Of a stretch of DNA of 64,000 nt, positions 47,543 to 58,910 are shown piece by piece. The stretch covers positions 192,298,911 to 192,362,910 of the forward strand of contig NC_071354.1 in the NCBI RefSeq assembly GCF_943734655.1. The letters are read 5' to 3'. The notes under the pieces were generated by a model. The model made no database searches. It was not told the origin of the DNA and was given only the letters and a program-made list of their open reading frames with translations. Origin of the DNA: Sabethes cyaneus. Taxonomy: Eukaryota; Arthropoda; Insecta; Diptera; Culicidae. Made by a program: the position numbers and the translations under genes. The stretch's first letter is position 1. The number at the start of each line of letters is the position of its first letter.

Positions 47543-48435
47543 CAGTAATGTTCCGATTTTGTTAGCCCTATGTTGAATTTTGGGCTGACAAAATGGGAAA
47601 ACCGACAAAATCGAGAAAAAAAATTTTCGAATTTTTTTTCTAAATTCGTGACTTAAGACCTTGCAATATCGAAGACTTCTACTAAAATTAAATTTTAACC
47701 CTTAATTAATCAACCGAAAGCTCAATGAACCAGGCACAGCACACTGGTCCAGAACCTTTTTTGGTGCGCATTAGCTTTCAGCGGGAAAACTTGTTTTTAG
47801 GTTTATGGAATCTTTGGAATAGTTTCTTAAAATTAAAAGTTCTATCGTCCAGCGGAATTTAAATATTGATTAATCCCTCTAAAAGTGCAATAAAATTTTT
47901 ATTTTTCTTCAGTTTCAATATAACACATTGATGTGTTCTGCAAAGTTTTACAGCATATTATTACAAGAAATTTTGCTGAAGACAATAACCTTCTATCTCT
48001 TCAGAAAAGATAGAAAAATCTTATTTCTCAAAAATGAAAAATCGTTAAAATCAGTTTTCCTATTTTAGCTGTTTTTGTAGTTGTTGTATGATTTTTTCTT
48101 GTGTTGAAAAGTTGTACAAATAGTAAAAATACACAACATTGCTGAATATAGTATACGTCTATCTTTGCTTGTTTAGGAACTATAGAACTTTTACTATAAA
48201 AATACCCTAGTTTTGACTCCCAATTTCTCGCAAGAAGACATCATTTTATTCAAAAACCCTCCCCAGAGAATCAGAATAGTTTCAAGTAGGCTGAAAAGTA
48301 TTATAAATCATGTTTAAAAGCACAAAAGTTAAGCAAAATTTATAGGCTGACAAAATCGGGATAAAAAGCTAATAAAATCGGGGGTAGACAAAATCGGGAG
48401 CTGACAAAATCGGGAGCTAACAAAACCGTTAATAC
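47543..48435. mobile_element. TA-flanked iteron-ended MITE, copy 2
   Basis: It begins CAGTAATGTTCCGATTTTGT after TA (47541-47542). Its right side carries four spaced copies of the inverted motif (GACAAAATCGGG). It is a reverse-oriented copy of 41699-44588 without the Helitron; the A/T junction 48307/48308 is the empty Helitron site. The extreme right terminus has diverged. Confidence 0.75.
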
Positions 48436-48580
48436 GTACCTTCGATAATACGTACATTTTCTAACAATATATTTTTTTATTTCAACCTAGAGACCAGAAT
48501 ATTATCTAAATGATCAAAGCAAAGCGGGTATTAGGTGTCCGCGATATCGTCCCTGGCTAAATGTTATACAATCCTAAAAA

Positions 48581-48602
48581 TCTATACCTATAAAGAAGGA
48601 TT

Positions 48603-48660
<58 letters not shown>

Positions 48661-51151
48661 CTGTGTTCCTTATAGAATCAAAAACTACTGAACCAATCGG
48701 CGTGAAAATTTGCATGTAGAGGTTTTTGGGGCCAGGAAAGGTTTTAGTGATGGTTAGAGACCCCTCCCCCCACTAAGAGGGGGGGCTCCCATACAAATGA
48801 AACACAAATTTCTGCATAACTCGAGAACTAATCAAGCAAATAGAACCAAATTTGGCATGTGGGTGTTTTCGGTGACAAGAATTTATTCTAGGGTAATTTG
48901 AGACCCCTCCCCTCTTTATAAGGGGAATTATAACTCCTCTCCCCTTTAAGAGGGGGGGTTTCCATACAAATTTCCTCATAACTCAAGAACTAATCAAGCA
49001 AATGGAACCAAATTTGGCATGTGAAGGTTTTCGAGGGCAAGAAAATTTTCTATGTTGAATTAGGACCCCTCCTCACTTTAAGAGGGGGGGCTCCTGTACA
49101 AATGAAATACCAATTTCCTCATAACTCGAGAACTAATCAAGCAAATGGAACCAAATTTGGCATGTGTGTGTTTTTGAAGACAAATTTTTTTTCTATGATG
49201 AATTGGGACCCCTCCCCACTTTAAGAGGGGGGGGGGCTCCTATACAAACGAAATACAAATTTCCTTATAACTCGAGAGCTAATCCAGCAAATGGAACCAA
49301 ATTTGGCATGTAGGTGTTTTTGGAGGCAAGAATGTTTTCTATGATGAATAAGAACCTCTCCCCACTTTAGGAGGGGGGGCTCCTATACAAATGAAATACA
49401 AATTTCCTCATAACTCGAGAACTAATCAAGCAAATAGAACCAAATTTGGCATGTGGGAGTTTTCGGTGACAAGAATTTATTCTATGGTAAATTGAGACCC
49501 CTCCCTCTTTATAAGGGGAATTGTAACTCCTCTCCCCTTTAAGAGGGGGGGCTTCCATACAAATTTCCTCATAACTCGAGAACTAATCAAGCAAATGGAA
49601 CCAACTTTGGCATGTGAAGGTTTTCGAGGGCAAGAAAATTTTCTACGGTGAATTAGGACCCCTCCCCACTCTAAGAGGGGGGGCTCCTGTACAAATGAAA
49701 TACAAATTTCCTCCTAACTCGAGAACTAATCAAGCAAATAGAAAAACATTTGGCATGTGGGTGTTTTTTTTGGTGACAAGAATTTATTCTATGGTGAATT
49801 GAGACCCCTCCCCTCTTTATAAGAGGAATTATAACTCCTCTCCCCTTTAAGAGTGGGGACTTCCATACAAATTTCCTCATAACTCGAGAAGTAATCAAGC
49901 AAATGCAACCAAATTTGGCATGTGAAGGTTTTCGAGAGCAAGAAACTTTTCTATGGTGAATAAGGACCCCTCCCCACTTTAAGAGGAGGGGCTCCTGTAC
50001 AAATGAAATACAAATTTCCTCATAACTCGAGAACTAATCAAGCGAATTGAACCAAATTGGGCATGTGTGTGTTTTTGGACACAATTTTTTTTTCAATGAT
50101 GAATTGGGACCCCTCCCCACTTTAGGAGGGGGGGTCCTATACAAACGAAATACAAATTTCCTCATAACTCGAGAACTAATCCAGCAAATGGAACCAAATT
50201 TGGCGTGTAGGTGTTTTTGGAGGCAAGAATTTTTTCTGTGATGAATTAGGACCTCTTCCCACATTAGGAGGGGGGCTCCAATACAAATGAAATACAAATT
50301 TCCCCATAACTCGAGAACTAATCAAGCAAATAGAACCAAATTCGGCATGTGGAGGTTTTTGGAGGCAAAAATATTTTCTACGGTGAATTAGGATCCTTCC
50401 ACACTTCAAGAGGGGGGGCTTCTACACAAATGAAATACAAATTTCCTCATAATTCGAGAACTAATCAAGCAAATGGAACCATATTTGGCATGTGGGTGTT
50501 TTTGGAGGCAACCATTTTTCCCATGATGAATTAGGACTTCTTACCTTTTTAGGAAGGGGGGGAGGGCTCCCATTCAAACGAAATACAAATTTGCTCATAA
50601 CTTTAGAACTAATGAAGCAAATGGAACCAAATTTGGCATGTGAGAGTTTTAGATGGCAGAATTTTTTTTCTGTGGTGTATTACGACCCCTTTCCCTTTTA
50701 AGAGGGTGGGCTCCCATACAAATGAAATACAAATTTCCTTATAATTTGAGTACTAATCAAGCAAATGGAACCAAATTTAGCATGTAGGAGATTTTTGAGT
50801 CTTGAATTTATTTTATGATAGTTAGAGACCTCTCACCCCTGTGGTAGGGGGATATGGACTCTCATACAAATAAAACAGAAATTTTTGCGAAACTCAAAAA
50901 CTAATCCAACTCGAGAAATTCGAGACTCTTCCATAAAACATTAATCAATAACAAGACCACAAAAACTATCTATAGTAACACTAGATCATTCAGGACGAGC
51001 GGTCGCGAGTGTTGCCGGTGACCCGCCGTCGGAAGCGCCGCCCACTGGGGGGCTTGCAAAACTCGAGAAGTGACAAAGATCATCCGAGATTCATGATTTA
51101 TGTACACCACAGGTTAATTTGTGGCAATACGAAGTTTGTCGGGTCAGCTAG
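48581..51151 (+). mobile_element. Helitron-type element B with minisatellite
   Basis: It begins TCTATACCTATAAAG and ends GGGTCAGCTAG, preceded by A (48580) and followed by T (51152), as expected of a Helitron. It is the same family as element A, in opposite orientation. A perfect CTGT run (about 48603-48660) lies near the 5' end. About fourteen units of a ~145-bp minisatellite follow, each with the core GAACTAATCAAGCAAATGGA and a C-rich/G-rich pair able to fold. It has no coding capacity. Confidence 0.8.
48603..48660. repeat. CTGT tetranucleotide run
   Basis: About fourteen uninterrupted CTGT units within Helitron B, just inside its 5' end. The equivalent site in element A has only a few units. 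Confidence 0.95.
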
Positions 51152-51439
51152 TATCAATATAAAAGATACTATTTTCTGGATTGCTCAGGCATAGGATTCT
51201 GTTCTAAGATAACAAAATCCTAGTGCATACTTTATAACCCTGATGAAGATGATCTGCCCTTGTGTATACTTCGAGATAAACTGCCCAATATTTTTCAAAA
51301 AAAAAAAAAAATCGTACCTCGAACTCAAGAAGAAAAAGGTGAATATTACGAATTGCTGAAAGACGATAATATTGTGTAGAAAGAGTTCTTAACCCCGAAC
51401 AAAAGATTTTATAACGACAAGGTGGCTGGTAACGGATTG

Positions 51440-51635
51440 AATTTAGTATTAACGTATGCAGAAGAAAATGGTTGGCTATTGAGCTCTCAGTTTAGGTTGC
51501 ATCAGCATAGAGTACAGGACAATTACGGGGCTGGTGAAACGATCCGACTGACTCCAGAAGCACCGCCCAGCCGAGATTTGAACATACGGCGACTGGCTTG
51601 TTAGATTAGCATCGTACCTCGAAATTAACTGGGCG
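51440..51635 (-). mobile_element. Feilai-like tRNA SINE
   Basis: The minus strand shows a tRNA-like head with a B box (GTTCAAATCTC, plus-strand span 51573-51583) and an A-box-like region about 20-40 bp upstream. It then shows a CGGCTGGGCGG segment and a body containing GTCAGTCGGATCG and CCCCGTAATTGTCCTGTACT. This wording resembles Feilai-type SINEs of Aedes as I remember them. It has no coding function and depends on LINE machinery. Confidence 0.65.
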
Positions 51636-52044
51636 GACACAATTTACATGCACATTTAAACAAATATGCGTCCAACAATTTGAAGAAGAATTTCGCAAAT
51701 ATTAAGGGCGTCTGGTCGGCTGGTTAAAGACAATACTTTATCAGTAGCTTGAACAAAAGGGACAAACAGCAAACACTTAAGAAATAGTGTGACATGATTA
51801 GATTGGCATGTGTTGCATACAATATGTATTGCATACAACAGTGTGACTCTTTCGCAAGCAACAGCATGGTTGTCATGAAACATTTCCATGATCCATGATA
51901 AACCGCTACGATATCTTGTTGTTGTCCTAACATTCACGCAATAGTGACAAACTTTTATCATATATTGTCCCAACACTTTGAAGAAGGGACAATATCATCG
52001 TCTGTTTCGCGTTAGTGATTTTTGATTCTCCCATAATTTATGGG

Positions 52045-52560
52045 ACAGGCTAACCAGATCAACGCCATTTACATCGATCTGAAAGCAGCATTCAGAAGCA
52101 ACATTGTTGTTTTGCTAGCCAAGCTAGATAAATTGGGAGTTTCAATTAGCTTGCTTTCCTTGCTTAAGTCAATCGTAAAAACGCCATTAAATTGGGCCCT
52201 ACTTAGGCAAGATGGTTCAAGATTTGTTCGGGAGTTCCACAAGGTAGCATTTTAGGGTCCTTTGCTATTCTCGTAATTGTTCGTAAACGACGTCATTCGA
52301 CTGTTGCTTCGTGGAACAAGGCTTTGCTACGTTGATGATATCGCATTTTTTTTGCCAATTGTAAAACCTTAACGGTCTGCGGTTTCAAAAATTGATCGGT
52401 TTGTTTGCGAAATGATGCAATTCTAATCGTATGCCAATCAGCATTCAGAAATGCACTGTTGTCAGTTTTACCTGTAAAAAGCAGTTTCTGGTGATTTACT
52501 GCTTTAACGATTCTTCACTGCAGTGAAGTATCTGGGCATTTCTGCTAGATAGTCAAATGT
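52045..52560 (+). mobile_element. LINE RT relic (jockey/CR1-like)
   Basis: The plus strand reads AIYIDLKAAF (motif A), LLAKLDKLGVS, GPLLFS (end of motif B), and LCYVDDIAFF (Y-x-DD catalytic motif, about 52328-52355). It ends with KYLGISA. Stops and small indels break it. The order and wording fit a jockey/CR1-type LINE, different from the RTE-like relics elsewhere in the window. Confidence 0.75.
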
Positions 52561-52581
52561 CGTTTAGACCCAAGTTTATTA

Positions 52582-52679
52582 CCCAAGCAACAATGTGAGT
52601 TTTATTGTACTCTTATGGCGGTTTTCATGACCAATTTTGGTCTTAAATGCCATCATAAGACTTACTACAAGTTATTACA
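52582..52679. mobile_element. CCCAAG family half copy
   Basis: It starts CCCAAGCAACAATGTGAG and follows the 108-bp palindrome at 38543 for about 85 bp through its centre. It then diverges before the second end. A truncated or decayed copy. Confidence 0.7.
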
Positions 52680-52687
52680 GTCTATAA

Positions 52688-52810
52688 CAGCGGTTCCCAA
52701 CCTTTTTTCGGTTCGCGTACCCCCTGACGGATTTCCCTATACTATTCTGAAGCGAACTAAAGTTTTGGCGTACCCCTGGGGGTTCGCGAACCCCCATTTG
52801 GGAACCGCTG
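52688..52810. mobile_element. hAT MITE, 123 bp
   Basis: Ends CAGCGGTTCCCAA and its reverse complement, flanked by the exact 8-bp duplication GTCTATAA (52680-52687 and 52811-52818). These are standard hAT features. There is no coding sequence. It sits just beyond the CCCAAG half copy. Confidence 0.92.
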
Positions 52811-52818
52811 GTCTATAA

Positions 52819-53904
52819 GACTGTTTAAAAGATACTGGGTTTTTGTGCCAGTTGAAGTAAGTATATGAGGCTCACTCCGCGTGATTTTTCCCAGTCTAAG
52901 CACACTTCTCTAAGACTTAAAGTCGGATGACGGAAATAAATAAATATAAACGCTAACATCTCTTGGTAAGGTATTAAGGTGGATGCAAAAACTACAAAGT
53001 ATACAGCCGTAAAGCAGAGACAAACAGACATAATACTGTGTCTTCCATTCTTCGCACCGATTAAACCGTCATTTCAAATTTGGGCATAGTTGGGAATGTT
53101 TCCGTTTCGGTCAAAGTGGCGCTTTTTAACGAAAGAAGGGAAATGCCCCATAAAAAATACTTGCTAGTTCGAGGGATACTCCTGTTGCTATTTGATATTT
53201 GGGAATGTCGATCATAGATGGTGCTAGTGTTCATGGAAAATGTGTGGTACGATAATTTTTGTTGATTTTTCTTCCAAGTGTTATGTCTGTGCCTAAGGGT
53301 TGTACGAAAGGGTGTCGTATAGGACTATATCAAATCATTAGATCAAAGGCTAATGTAAACTGCATTTCTGGCATATATATGTTTAGAAGAATCTGTGAGT
53401 GCCATTGTTTGAGTAAATGTTTAAAAGATAAGAGTGAAATATTCAGGCTGAATTCTTCATTGAATGCAATGGTGGGGTGGCTTTAAAAATACGTGGACGG
53501 GTGTTCATCAGTACAACGCCTGCAACAATTGATACATAGAGATTTCTTTTAAAAATCACTTGTGTGCATCATAAAGGTTAAAATAGTAATAAATGACCAG
53601 ACTATAGATTATTGTATTAAATATGATTATGCGTAGCTTGACATGTTTCAATAACCATACTTTAACTCGCTTGTGGCCTTCAAAAGGGCCATTGGTTACA
53701 AATAACATTAAAGCTAAAGCACATTCATCGCAAATATACGTCGTATACGTATAAATACGTCATTCGAATGTCCTTCTCTTTTGACATGAATGGCAAAAAA
53801 GTAGGTACATAAGTTAGCGGCGTCGATTCACTATATCTTGCTCCGAGAAGGTTGCACTAGTTTACTTTCACAACTTACTGCTTGTTACATAGCAAAAAAT
53901 ATGG
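52819..53904. other. No recognisable gene
   Basis: AT-rich DNA with unsupported short frames. Confidence 0.45.
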
Positions 53905-54405
53905 CACATTTGCAAAAATTTCTGTTTTATTTGTATGAGAGTCATTATCCTCCCACCACATGGGTGGGTGAGGGGTCTCAAACCATCATAAAGTAAATTC
54001 ATGCCTCCAAAAACCCCCTCATGCCAAATTTGGTTCCATTTGCTTGATTAGTTCTCGAGTTATGAGGAAATTTGAATTTCATTTGTTTGGGAGCCTCCCC
54101 CCCCTTTAGAAGGGAAAGGAGTCTCAGTACGCCATAGAAAATAATCTCACTTCCAAAAATTCCCACAAGCTAAATTTGGTTTCTTTTGCTTGATTAGTTC
54201 TCGAGTTATGAGGAAATTTGTATTTTATTTGTATGGGAGCCCCCGTTCTAAAGAGGGGAGGGGTTTCAATTCACCACAGAAAAAATTCTTGCCTTCTGAA
54301 ACCCCCACATGCCAAATTTAGTTCCATTTGCTTGGTTAGTTCTAGAGTTTTGAGGAAATTTGTATTTCATTTGTATAGGAGCCCCCCTCTTACGGCCTCC
54401 GTAAA
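53905..54405 (-). repeat. Helitron minisatellite fragment
   Basis: About three units of the same ~145-bp minisatellite found inside Helitrons A and B, in the orientation of copy A. No TC or CTAG ends are present, so it is an isolated fragment. Confidence 0.8.
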
Positions 54406-55780
54406 ATTGCTCTCTTACCTCCTCCATAAAATTGCTGGTCATTTTATCTATCCGACGACGTTTAAATTGTTCAGTTTCGTCCAGTAGTTTACTAGTTATT
54501 ACCATTTGAAATCTTTCATTCAGACGTTACACTTCTATTTTCGTTTTTACAAAGTACTACCCAGTCCCAGTATAGTAAACAAATACGTAGTCCATCTTCA
54601 AAAAGAAAGATGACAGTTTGAAAATTCGCAAAATTTGTCAAACAGATCTACAAAATAGGAAACATAATTGTCGGTACAAACTCTAGCTGATGTGACCATT
54701 ACAATTGAGTAATCAAAACGACATAATCACAGTGTATTCTTATTGCAAATGTTGTTTCGTATTTACTCTCTTTTGTGTGCTGCTTCGGTCTTGAAAAAAG
54801 AAAAGAAAACGTATGTTGTGAACATTGAAATAAATAAAAATAACAGAATAGAAAGTTTCACTTTTTCTTTGTTCATTTGGTTCAGTTTATTTGTATTCAA
54901 TTTATTGCAACTAATTACTGGTTTCCGCAAGGCTTGATGGAAGTCGTGTTCTTCTTTATTAGTCCATTATACCGTGGTACCGTGGAAGCTAAGAATACCA
55001 GCGCAAATAGGGCTAATATTAAATACGCAGTACTAATAAACATTTTTAATTAATATAGGTGATTGGCTATGGGTCTACCTTAGAGACGATTGAACCGACA
55101 TATGAGTTTTTATGGCTTCCAAAATTGGACGCTCTTAATGGATTTGTTAAACAACTAATGACAGTACCCACTATACTAGTGGTATTAGCGTCTAATTGCA
55201 AGTGAGCGGTTATGTGTTTTAACAACCTGATAGAAATCCGCTCTAATCCTCAAGTAATAAAATTTAAATAGCACAACAGCCGCGCTTCATTGTGAGCAAA
55301 AAACCAAATGGCTTTAATATTTCACACCAAATTAAGTCCCAGTTTGGGGGTGACTCATTAAGCTTCTTTTGTTTGGACCAATTATCTATGCAACCTGTTT
55401 TTGTCGCTGACACCGGCTTCAGGCTACGTGACTCACATGATTAAAATGTTAGCCTGAACGATGTTCGAGCTTCTATTTGACGGCAATGTTTAATTTTCTT
55501 TGAGAATAAAACATTTCAACATTTCCATCTTCCATGATACATGCGGATTTGACTGGTAGCTTCGTTTTGAAATGGTTCTAATTAATGTATAATTCCATTT
55601 TATGTAACATGTAGTCCTATTTGAGCAAAAACCGAAAACATCAATACATTTCAAAAATCCCAATCTACTTTTAGGCATATCATGCTTCCTCCGAGTGAAC
55701 GCCAGTTGTGCACCAAAACATAAATAATAACCTGACAGCTGGTTCAACTTTTTTCCCAAATCATCATCCACCGATAAAAA
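54406..55780. other. No recognisable gene
   Basis: AT-rich sequence without supported features. Confidence 0.45.
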
Positions 55781-57240
55781 GAAAATTAAGTCAACTATCT
55801 CACGCGAACATGCGACAAAGCATGACTCTCGAAAAACCCAACGGAACCGATCCGCCGCGCCGTGCCGGCCACCGGACGGCGTTGTCTCGGTGTCATATCC
55901 GTTTCGCTACGTCATTTCCAATCCAATCGGCTGTAACGAATGTGCAATCGTGTCCGCGTGAGGTACCGTGTAGGTATATTTGACATGGCCCCAATTGTCG
56001 TCGTTGGTTGGTGGTTCATTGCTTCACACCGACGACCGCCGCGCACACAATAATTCACCGAATAGCTGATTTTTTTTCACACATGTGCGAACCATATTTA
56101 GTCAAATTTTCAACTCCATCGATTAATAGGCATCCTCTTGGGCTCTCCCCCCCCCTCCCCAATTGGCACTGACAATAAGGCATTTGATTAGCGAAACATA
56201 CGTCAGTGTCCGACCGACCAACCAACCGACACCGGTGACCGGTGTCGCTCCGCGGTCCGCAATCGGACAGTTCGACCGGCAGTTACAATATTTTTCATGC
56301 CTTCACAACAACAACAACAACAAAAAAAACTATACGATTGCTTTCGCAACGACCGACACACGGACACGATCGGTGATGGGCCTAGGTAGAGGACGCCTGC
56401 TGTGCTGTGGTGTTTGGAGAAGCGCGTCAGAGAAAAAAATAATCAACCGAAGAGAGAAATAAAACTAACCGTTGGCCGGCATTGCTGAAATTCGTGTGTT
56501 CAGCCAGCCATTGAATTCGGACGAACAACGGCCGGCTTCGATTAGATTTGAGGATCGATTGGGAAGAGGGCAGCACTGCTGCCGCAACGCGGCAAATTCG
56601 TTGTTTGCGAACCGTTTTTGTCTTATATACTGTAAAGAGCTTATGGGCACACAACGCTACCGACTGACTGCGGTGTCGGATATGGGCGGCAAGGTGTGGG
56701 GACCACTCACATACGGTAATGGAGACGCGATAATTTCACTTGAAAAATTAGAAAATTGCGTTTTCCTTTGGCTAAACCTCGGCTCGCTGATGATGGTCGG
56801 CGCTGCGCTGGGGCGCTGTACGGTTTTATAGCTCTGTCAAAATTGAACCGGAGGATCCCCCTCCCCGCCCCTGCCGGCCGTCAGCTATGCCCGAGAATGT
56901 AAATGGTAACGTGTATTGTGTGTGCACGTAGGGGGCGCCAACGGTGGCGATCCGGTGCAACGAAAGTGAAAACTATGGTCACGGAACCATGGGGCGGGTC
57001 CGCCGGCCCGGAGGAAACATGTACTGCTGTCGAGGGGGGTTTTGCGTGCATGACTTACTCCGACTTGACTGGACTGTGCACAGACACAGATGGATGGACG
57101 CTGGCTGGGCTGGTAGTGGCCGGTGGAAAACTGAAAGTGTTGCACTATTGGCTACAGTGATGAATGAAGGAAGCGTGAACTTTGTCTTGTCTGAAAGGAG
57201 CGTTGTTCGTTCTGAAGCAGTTATCAGCCGGTAATCGCAT
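55780..57240. promoter_or_regulatory. GC-rich promoter-like block
   Basis: A CpG-containing block in AT-rich surroundings, with overlapping short frames on both strands. It holds a perfect inverted repeat at 56227-56247 and short C and CAA runs. It resembles an insect promoter/5'UTR region, but I see no exon. Confidence 0.3.
56227..56247. repeat. Perfect 10-bp palindrome
   Basis: CGACACCGGT, one central base, ACCGGTGTCG. It could bind a dimeric regulator, or be chance in GC-rich DNA. Confidence 0.7.
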
Positions 57241-57694
57241 GATAGTGTGCATGATGTTTGTTGATTTTGCCAGGTGTATAAGAAACTGTTAGGTGATTAT
57301 AAGCAGCAAACTATGTATTCTGTTGAAATTTCGCTATAAGCTTCAACAAGAACTATAAGCTGTTGTTGGTTTATAACCTCGTAACTGGCATGGAGTACAC
57401 AAAAGAGCAAGTTTACTACATTACTTTCTAGCTACACTTTAACGAAGGTAAATAAAAATCTGGCCAAGCCTTTAAAATACATCCAAGGAGCCGTAGAACC
57501 AATCAGCTCGAGTCGGATTGGACGAATAGGCGTTTGTTTCTTAGCGAAAAGTTAACGATTTTCATGCTTTTGGAAGAACAATAAAGTCTGTTTGATCACC
57601 TTTGAATTGCCTTCTCGGTCGAAAGTTTTGTTAGCAAGCTATGTACAAAGTGAAAATGTAATGTTAGAGTGAGTCAATTAACAGATCAACACAA

Positions 57695-57790
57695 GAGGTA
57701 AGTATTATATTCGCATTCGAGGGGCGAATCAGCCGCAGGCTGAAAACCTCTTAAATAAAGTATAATAGTAATAATAATAATTCGCACTCT
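57695..57790 (+). repeat. TE-tail-like segment
   Basis: GGCGAATCAGCCGCAGGCTG followed by AAAACCTCTTAAATAAAG and a TAATAA-type run resembles the 3' end of a mosquito retroelement with a short tandem tail. It is too short to classify. Confidence 0.35.
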
Positions 57791-58299
57791 GGAGATTATT
57801 TTTTTATTGATTTCTAACCGCACCAAAGCAAACTTCAACGTCAGAATAGAAAAATATAAATGAGAAAAAATTGGAAAAAAATTCCTTTGACTTGTACTTT
57901 CCACTATATCTGATAATGTTGTAGTAAAAGGCTTTTTTTGCGATTTTGTCTCGTTTATTCGTCTGATGTGTTCAAAATAGACCAGTAAGTTGTATGATGA
58001 ACGTAAGCACAGCACTCTGATAATTCTCATAATCATAACGGAGTCAAGGTTTTCATGCTCAAATTGAACAGAAACTTTCGAATATTAATGCCATCTGGCG
58101 ACAAGCTCATCGAACTTTTTCCGCCGATCGTAAGATCTTAGTGTACTGATCAACTTTGTTGAAAACAGCAACTTTCTTTATTGTACCGAGATGAAATACT
58201 ACAGCACGAGTAACCGTAGGTTGATGACTGATATTCTTTCCATTAAAAAGAAGGTTTTTTACGCGCAAAGGAAATCGCAAAGCATTTTGATACACTTAA

Positions 58300-58680
58300 T
58301 TACTTTACTTTTTCGACGACAATCCGCTTGTCGAATCCATGCCGAATTCAGGAGCCGTTTCCACATTACTCGGTCTTGAGCTGCCGCTCGCCAGTCGCCC
58401 CTTACATCCGCTGTTCTAGCATCCTCGTCAACAGCGCTCATCCAACGGGTATGGGGTCTGCCTCCAAGTTGTCGGCCTCTGTCGGGTTTTCTGCTAAATA
58501 TTGTTTTCGCTGGTCTCTCATCCGGCATCCTTGTTACGTGGCCAGCCCATTGTAGCCTGCCGTGTTTTAATCGCTTCACAATATCCGCATCTTTATATAC
58601 TTGGTAGATTTCATGATTCATTCGCCTGCGCCACACTCCTCCGTCTAATACGCCGCCAAGAATTGATCAGTGCTCAATGA
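58300..58680 (-). mobile_element. RTE-like LINE 3' end
   Basis: A minus-strand C-terminal block: WRRRMNHEIYQVYKDADIV, GRLQWAGHVTRMPDERPAK, and DRGRQLGGRPHTRWM, open from about 58660 to 58310. The 3' end runs into AAAGTAAAGTAA near 58300, matching the tail of the LINE at 26160. It is 5'-truncated at about 58680. Same family as 5640-6965. Confidence 0.8.
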
Positions 58681-58910
58681 CAAATTGATTGTTTTCGTTT
58701 TCTTCTTCTTTCCTTCTTCTATTTGATACAGAAAATTCAAATAGCACCATTTAAATCAAGTTAGCATGCTCGGGTTTGCGAGTGGTTTGAAATTTCATCG
58801 CAAATAAATACTTCCCCTGTTTTATTCAATCAAGCTAGCCCGGTTCACAGTGACAGTTCTTACCCGGTTTCACTCGACAGTTCGATGCACAAAAACAATC
58901 CCAGCTGCAT

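Noticed and set aside
48581..51151. CRISPR-like array or satellite
   Set aside because: The ~145-bp units have no unique spacers, the genome is eukaryotic, and the array is bounded by Helitron-type ends.
57690..57705. Splice donor AGAG|GTAAGT as the end of a host exon
   Set aside because: It lies at the start of a segment that looks like a retroelement 3' tail, and no coding frame leads into it.
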